Assembly: GCA_023213395.1 (NCBI GenBank)
Contig: CM041465.1
Coordinates: 12,028,001 to 12,092,000 of the forward strand
DNA: 64,000 nt
DNA from: Cycas panzhihuaensis
Lineage: Eukaryota; Cycadophyta
Reading direction: 5' to 3'
The translations under genes were made by a program, and so were the position numbers. This document shows positions 60,316-64,000 of this stretch, in pieces. Under the pieces are notes generated by a model that saw only the letters and a list, made by a program, of their open reading frames with translations, made no database searches and was not told the origin of the DNA. Positions within the stretch are counted from its first letter, which is position 1, and every line of letters begins with the position of its first letter.

Positions 60316-60760
60316 TGATAGAATAGGCACATGTATAATATCTTCCAGATCACATAGACAAGAAATTACAGAAAAATTAGCATTACACATGTACACAGGG
60401 TTGACAGGTAGAAAAACCCTTCTAGGGAAGAAAAACCACCTCCTAAATCTAAAATTTTGTTAAGAAGAAAATATATACATAAACCATAAGGAAAACCACC
60501 CATTAAAGACAAAACTAGCCTTTGAAAAAGGCTTTAGACAGCCTCCTTGATTCTCAGAACCATCTCCTTGAATCTAGGAGAAGTATTAATACTAAGAAAG
60601 GTTCATTGAAATGGGCAGTTGCGCATTTCAATGACCTTCCACATAATCATAAAATAAAACTCTAAACATTTAACATTAGAATCACTTAAATCATAATTTA
60701 CACATGTGACTTAAATAATAACTTAAGAATAACATAAAAGTGACATTAATACTTCTAATA
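60316..60760 (-). repeat. 5' LTR of copia A, copy 2
   Basis: 445 bp, matching the 3' LTR at 46752-47194. ATTGG follows at 60761-60765 and precedes the 3' LTR at 46747-46751. Confidence 0.93.
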
Positions 60761-61196
60761 ATTGGAAATGAAATAGATGGCATTACTTGGCTTCAATTAG
60801 AATTGAAAAGTAACTTTGAGATGATAGATCTTGGATTGATCTGTTAAATTTTTAGAATTAAAGTTTGGCAAGAATCGGGACACATATTTCTCACTCAAAC
60901 AAAGTATGCCAATGAGATCTTATAAAGATTTAGGATGACAGGATATAAGCTAATACTGATTCCTATGCAGATAAGAACCAAGCTAATCTTAGATGAATAA
61001 GGAAGGCTTTTTATCCTACTTTGTACTAGCGCTAGTTAGGAGCCTCATTTATCTCACTCGTAGTTGATAGAATATTTCATATGCAATAGGGATCTACTCT
61101 AAGTATATGTCATAACCTAAAGCATCACATTAGAAAGATGCTACTAGGATCCTTAAATATATTTATGGCATATATTAATTTGGTCTTGAATACAAC
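60761..61196 (+). pseudogene. Copia C reverse transcriptase continuation, copy 2
   Basis: Continues the C frame cut at 46751. IGNEIDGITWLQLEL joins directly to LYVNNLVI across the ATTGG duplication, in register with copia RT after the active site. It ends where copia B begins. Confidence 0.85.
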
Positions 61197-61619
61197 TGCT
61201 AGAAAAGTTAATGTTACTTTTTAAGGTTAATGTTATAAAGTTATAATGTTTAATTATTATTCATTATGTAAAGTTCATTGAAATGAGTAACTACCCATTT
61301 CAATGAACCTTTCACTTCTTAAAAAGCCTCTCCTAGAATCTAGGAGAGAGACTGGGAGGTTGTCTGGTTGTTCTAAGCCTGTCTTAAGGCTGGTCTTAAA
61401 CCTTTGGCGAGTATGTAGGAGGTATTCTTGGTCAGGTCTGATTCTCATGGCTATGTAAAGGTTTTCAGCGAATAGAATTTCTCTTTTAGAGGTGGTTTTT
61501 CTTCCCCAAAAGGGGTTTTCCAACTGCCAATAATGTGTATCAGTGTAATGTCTTTTTGTCATTGGTTTATGCTTTATATTTAACACTAATGATATTGCAT
61601 ATGATACCAATCTTTAACA
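61197..61619 (+). repeat. 5' LTR of copia B, copy 2
   Basis: 423 bp, TGCTAGAAAAG to TTTAACA, with the same perfect 13-bp hairpin arms as the 5' LTR of copy 1. Confidence 0.93.
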
Positions 61620-61632
61620 TGGTATCAGAGCT
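61620..61632 (+). other. PBS of copia B, copy 2
   Basis: TGGTATCAGAGCT directly after the LTR; initiator tRNA-Met type. Confidence 0.92.
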
Positions 61633-63400
61633 AGGTCAATCAACATCCTCCTAGTGTATTCTCATAATTCTTCTAAAAATCCCAGTATCATGGTAGCAAT
61701 GATTTTGATCTTATAGCACTCCAAGCAACATACTGTCATTGTTGAAGATAACATCTCATGTTCCTCCAAGCCCATGCCATTACTCCCCTATTTACACTGC
61801 TATGTCATCAAAGTAGAATCCAAAGTACATACTGGAGAAGGTACCAATGGACCAACTATCCATGACTCATCATTGTTTAAACAACTCATTAACAAAAACT
61901 AAGAAGGAGTTGGTCAGATGGCCTAAAATGCCATTACAGAGATGGCTACGAACCTGAGAGGATTCAAATTTTTTAAGTTCTATTATCGTTGAGAAATGCC
62001 AATAAGTGATTCACTTCCAGACAAAGAAGAAACCAGTCAATGATTGAATAGTAAGACAGAGGAGATGCCAACACTGAGAACTAAAAGATGCTATCGCAAA
62101 CTGAAAAATCCCATTACCAAAGGTGACACCATTAGAGTCCTCACACTATTATGGAGTCACACTGAGGAAATAAGATACACAAATGAATGAGATCTTCTGA
62201 TAAATGAAGCTGCTATGCCTACCAGTCAACCTCTACTCTTAGACGGAGAACAAAAGCAAATCGAATGCTATCAGTCATCACCTCTGTCCACCCTACCTAC
62301 TTCATCCAAGTTGATGCTCTTGCACAACTCCTCCTATTGAAGAAATCCTAGAGTAATTATTGCACTTTGAGAACTTTGGTTGACCCGCTGACTAGAACAA
62401 TATCGCGGGCCATCTTCTCCAAATGCCATTACTACTGAACCCCACTAAACAATGCCATTCAAAGACTGAAATCTCATACCTGCTACCTCGAAGCAAAGAG
62501 AAAAATGATTAGGTAGGGTTTCATCCCTAAACATGGACTCCAAAACAAAAGTTTTCTTTGTTACAACTTCTTTCAAGTCTGTGCATTGCCCTTCCCACTT
62601 ATTACACTTTAACAATTAATCAAATGATTTATCCTGATCCCCTTACACTTTAATCAATGGTATTTAATCAATGACTTACCAAACCCCTCCCTTATAGAAT
62701 TTATTTCAATATTTTTCCATCAATACTTTCATTCAAAATATCTCTTAGGGTTATTCACCTCACTAGTTGTCCCCTTAGGATAATTATTTAATCAATTTAA
62801 ACTGAGTACTTAACTAAACCAAATATAGTTAATTTCTAAAATGAGTAAAACCCCCACTTTTTATGACTTAATTAAATCATAATATTAATACCCCCTCCCC
62901 TTAATTATTTAATTTTAAACCATATGATTTAAATGCTAGATTATAATCATAAACCCTCCACTTATCTATCATTTAATAAATCCATAGTAAAACTTTAGGA
63001 TTTCTTAAATTAACTTGTTTTCTTACTTAAATCATTTATCAACTTGATACCTTTTCAAAAATTAAGGGGAATATTTATCATTAATTTTTTTTTTCTCTAA
63101 GGGGATGATATTTACATAAATTATCTAAATCAATAGCAATGACCCTAAGCATGTTTTCATGTCCCTACCACAAATATTTGATTAAATGTCTATATTAATT
63201 ATGAATGGAAAATTAAAGGATACCTTTAATGTTCAGTGGTTATTAATGAATTTTGTGACCTATTAATTCACCTACAGTCAAACTTGTCAAACCTCTTTCA
63301 AGAGAATCTCTAATCATCTATAGTCAACTTGTCAAAACCACTTTTAAGAGGATCTCTAATCATCATTTTGTTTCCATAATAGCACTCATGTAAAGTTTAA
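61633..63400 (+). other. Long 5' leader of copia B, copy 2
   Basis: About 1.77 kb, matching 8881-10649. No recognised coding region. Confidence 0.55.
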
Positions 63401-64000
63401 CTCCATGTATACCAATTATAGTTTTAAACGGCTCAAATTATGCCAACTAGAAGAATCGAATATCCCATCAACTTAAACAATAAAAAATATGGTGATATGT
63501 TATAGGTGAATTTACAAAACCAAAAGATGAAAAATTAGAAAGCTATATGGTTTATCTGATGAATTGTGATGGAGCCCTAGGCACCATCCTATTATCTCTT
63601 TCACCAAACATTAGTCAGCAATTCTCTAATATAGACGATCTCACCACCGTTTGGAAAACCCTTAAGGAAAAATATGACAAAGTCGACACACAACAACTAG
63701 CTATCCTAGAACAACAATTATATGACCTCAAATATGATGGGTTTTCTAAAGTCGAACATTTCTTATCCAAAATTCAACTTATCAACAAAGAATTAAGGAA
63801 CTGTATTAAATCTACACTAAAGGTGGGTGATAAAGAAGAAAAAGTCACACATGCCAAAGACAACGATACACTCATTCATTTGGCAATAAACAAGCTTCCG
63901 AAGCATTTTAATCTTTTCAAGACTACTAGACAACAAGCTGGTAATCCACCAGTAACCTTCAATTAGTTGACAAATTAACTAATATAATACCAAACAATGT
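63401..64000 (+). pseudogene. Copia B gag, copy 2 (partial)
   Basis: The gag core is open from 63547 to a stop at 63966: MVYLMNCDGALGTILLSL and TVWKTLKEKYDKVDT, a UBN2-type copia gag. Upstream of 63547 the same frame carries three stops (TAG, TAA, TGA) where Trp, Gln and Arg are expected, within about 30 codons. Longer open than copy 1, which has a stop after about 76 codons. Confidence 0.85.

Larger units (their letters stand above)
46752..60760 (-). mobile_element. Copia element A, copy 2, with chromovirus D nested inside
   Basis: Complete minus-strand copia element. 3' LTR 46752-47194, RNase H end 47206-47738, D insertion 47744-54187, remaining polyprotein 54193-57898, leader with U2-like segment, PBS and 5' LTR 60316-60760. 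ATTGG lies immediately outside both LTRs (46747-46751 and 60761-60765). Without D the element is about 7.56 kb. LTRs differ at many sites, so it is old, and it predates D. Confidence 0.94.
52656..64000 (+). repeat. Direct segmental repeat, copy 2
   Basis: Counterpart of 1-11245, continuing past the right edge of the window. It is about 100 bases longer, about half of it from the TA expansion in the copia A leader. Several motifs (zinc knuckle Gly-His and last Cys of A, gag residues of B) are closer to the family pattern than in copy 1. Confidence 0.93.
61197..64000 (+). mobile_element. Copia element B, copy 2 (cut by window edge)
   Basis: 5' LTR, PBS, leader and the start of gag, all matching 8447-11245. 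The remainder lies beyond the window. Confidence 0.93.

Overview
The window is intergenic heterochromatin-like DNA of a flowering plant. It holds no recognisable host protein gene. Nearly every base I can assign belongs to nested LTR retrotransposons: Ty1/copia elements with PBS complementary to initiator tRNA-Met, a chromodomain Ty3/gypsy element (chromovirus), and a Tat-like Ty3/gypsy family with 2.5-2.8 kb LTRs, an Arg-tRNA-type PBS and extra genes in its 3' region. I name the elements A, B, C and G (copia), D (chromovirus), E and F (Tat-like gypsy). All identifications come from reading the sequence; no database search was run.

Layout. 1-1481: leader and 5' LTR of D (copy 1, minus). 1482-8008: copia A (copy 1, minus), with a U2 snRNA-like segment in its long 5' leader. 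8009-8446: slice of copia C. 8447-15284: copia B (plus), whose 3' LTR is interrupted by E. 15285-20833: 3' part of gypsy E (minus). 20834-21333: 500 N. 21334-27457: AT-rich sequence with a possible LTR, a copia remnant (G) and a possible solo LTR. 27458-43606: gypsy F (plus), with gag-PR-RT-RH-IN, then an antisense plant-mobile-domain ORF, then a second RNase H, then the 3' LTR. 43607-46751: copia C (plus). 46752-60760: copia A (copy 2, minus), with a complete D (47744-54187) inside it. 60761-61196: continuation of C. 61197-64000: copia B (copy 2).

Nesting is supported by target-site duplications. D sits in A (TTTAC on both sides) and A sits in C (ATTGG on both sides). B starts in C on structural grounds, and E lies in the 3' LTR of B. 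Positions 1-11245 and 52656-64000 are a direct repeat carrying the same nested junctions. They lie on opposite sides of the 500-N gap, so this is either a tandem segmental duplication with a unit near 52.7 kb or an unpurged second haplotype joined in scaffolding.

None of the elements looks intact. Stops and frameshifts are common, and most in-frame stops fall where Gln, Trp or Arg is expected, as in decay of methylated cytosines. The most interesting points are the 3' module of E/F (antisense PMD gene with its own TATA box, next to a sense RNase H), the U2-derived segment in the copia A leader, and a copia LTR hairpin whose two arms have changed together.
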